Assembly: GCA_024362935.1 (NCBI GenBank)
Contig: JANCRA010000033.1
Location: 7,645,001-7,709,000, forward strand
Direction of reading: 5' to 3'
Length of the DNA: 64,000 bases
From: Setophaga petechia
Lineage: Eukaryota; Chordata; Aves; Passeriformes; Parulidae
Shown: positions 63,139 through 64,000 of the stretch, one piece after another
Layout: each line of letters starts with the position of its first letter
How positions within the stretch are numbered: the stretch's first letter is position 1
Translations under genes and position numbers: made by a program
The notes under the pieces: model-generated
Databases searched by the model: none
What the model was told of the DNA's origin: nothing
Seen by the model: the letters and a program-made list of their open reading frames with translations, nothing else

Positions 63139-64000
63139 GTAAAGGTGTGGAATACGCGGATTCTGTGCCTCTTCCTGAGCGGTTTCCTCTGCTCCATTCT
63201 TGGTCTCGATGCCTGGGAGTTTGCCATTAAAATTCTGGTCTGTTCAAGGAATGGTTTTTAGTTTTTACTTTTTGGGCTTGTTTCTCCCCATCGCATGTTA
63301 ACTGCAAGTTTCAAACTAGTCATTTATCTTTCAGTAGCTTTCTTCTAGAGCAAACAGCCCAAAGCTGATTTTTAAAAATTAATGTTAATATTAGCATATC
63401 ATTAAATGGGGAAATCCTCTTTGTAAGTATTTAAGAACCCTTAAAGAGAGAGCAAGTATGTATAATCAAATTACTTAAGATACAAATTTTAAAAGAAAGT
63501 ACTGAGCAAATGTTACTATTAATACACATGTGCAGCAGTGCTCAAGATCACCCTGATTATTGTATTTTTCAATTAGGAAATACAGGTTCTGTCTCACTAT
63601 TTTATATAAAACTAAATAGGCCTGGTAAGTTTTTGGAACAAGAAAGCAAAACAAGCAAAATTTCCTTTTAATTGACTACTCAGTACATGATTTTTAGTGT
63701 TTCTGTTAAAGTGCTGTTGTGTGGTTTTGCCATCCTGAGTGGGGCCGTGAAGGTTCTGCTGTGCTGCTGCACAATTAACACATTCTCCTTTCTCTTTGAA
63801 GGTCACCCATCCCATCGGGGATGCCCCCAAACGTGTCCCCATGTCGCAGCACTCAACCCAGAGCCACTCTCTGACCAGTGGAGCTCCAGCCCGAGTTCTG
63901 TGTCCTGCAAACTTCGCCCAGAGAGTCCCCGTGCAGCCCCAAAAACCTCTGCTGTCTACCCAAAAACCACCCAAGAGCCAAACAGCGCAGCAGCCCCGGC
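63085..64000 (+). CDS. AURKA: AURKA (Aurora kinase A), N-terminal part, cut by window end
   Basis: Exon 63051-63138 (acceptor CGCCCTCAG; ATG 63085) and exon 63802-64000+ (acceptor CTTTGAAG|GTCACC), phase 0, about 84 codons. N-terminus MERNMKENHAAYPGRAAK, then VTHPIGDAPKRVPMSQHSTQ and ARVLCPANFAQRVPVQPQK. A KEN box is at residues 6-8. The A-box-like RVLCPAN is at 49-55 and matches the human A-box RVLCPSN. These are the degrons used by APC/C-Cdh1 at mitotic exit. The kinase domain is beyond the window. Known role: centrosome maturation and spindle assembly, activated by TPX2. The residue aligned with human Ser51 is Ala54. Confidence 0.93.
63139..63801 (+). other. AURKA intron, nothing notable
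   Basis: 663-bp AT-rich intron between the first two coding exons; no element recognised. Confidence 0.6.
63802..64000 (+). CDS. AURKA: AURKA second coding exon (partial)
   Basis: Starts VTHPIGDAPKRV; contains the A-box-like segment and a Gln/Lys/Pro-rich linker (KPLLSTQKPPKSQTAQQPR). Open to the window end. Confidence 0.93.

Overview
The window is bird nuclear DNA, most likely from a songbird (passerine). The genes are vertebrate genes with introns, the interspersed repeats are mainly CR1 LINE fragments, and the solo LTRs look like passerine endogenous-retrovirus LTRs. Five protein-coding genes are recognisable, in the order RTF2(-), GCNT7(+, nested inside RTF2), CASS4(-), CSTF1(-), AURKA(+). 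From memory this is the block found on human 20q13.2, so the window is probably avian chromosome 20. Species and chromosome are inference.

Layout. Positions 1-2627 are 3' flank of RTF2. RTF2 occupies 2628-26958 on the minus strand in nine coding exons (307 aa). Its 14.4-kb intron 5 holds GCNT7 on the opposite strand (three coding exons, 16946-19375, 432 aa). A GC-rich RTF2 promoter with ETS and RFX X-box motifs lies at 26959-27190. CASS4 runs from its stop at 29414 up to a candidate first coding exon at 50736-50780. Its five certain exons give 784 codons, and the candidate exon would make 799. CSTF1 has five coding exons at 53387-60093 (431 aa) and 5' non-coding exons in a CpG island. AURKA starts at 63085 and runs off the right end after about 84 codons. 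CSTF1 and AURKA are head to head across a CpG island. The AURKA side has three CCAAT boxes exactly 32 bp apart and a CDE/CHR-like palindrome, as in G2/M promoters.

The genes do not form a single pathway. RTF2 acts at stalled replication forks. GCNT7 is a Golgi glycosyltransferase-family protein. CASS4 is a Cas-family adhesion scaffold. CSTF1 is the 50-kDa subunit of the pre-mRNA cleavage stimulation factor. AURKA is a mitotic kinase.

The most unusual feature is the number of minisatellite arrays (about 20) and where they sit. Several are tandem copies of an exon edge together with its splice site: the CASS4 exon 2 donor, the CASS4 exon 3 acceptor and the CSTF1 exon 3 donor. Others abut an acceptor with repeated acceptor-like or branch-point-like units: RTF2 exon 7, CASS4 exon 2 and CSTF1 exon 6. 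I consider these splice-junction arrays the best candidates for something undescribed. Other points are a near-perfect 36-bp-stem hairpin at 296-374, a roughly 360-bp foldback in CASS4 intron 3, and a 28-bp inverted repeat in the AURKA promoter region.

All exon boundaries were read by eye from splice consensus, reading-frame continuity and remembered human proteins. No alignment or transcript data were available.
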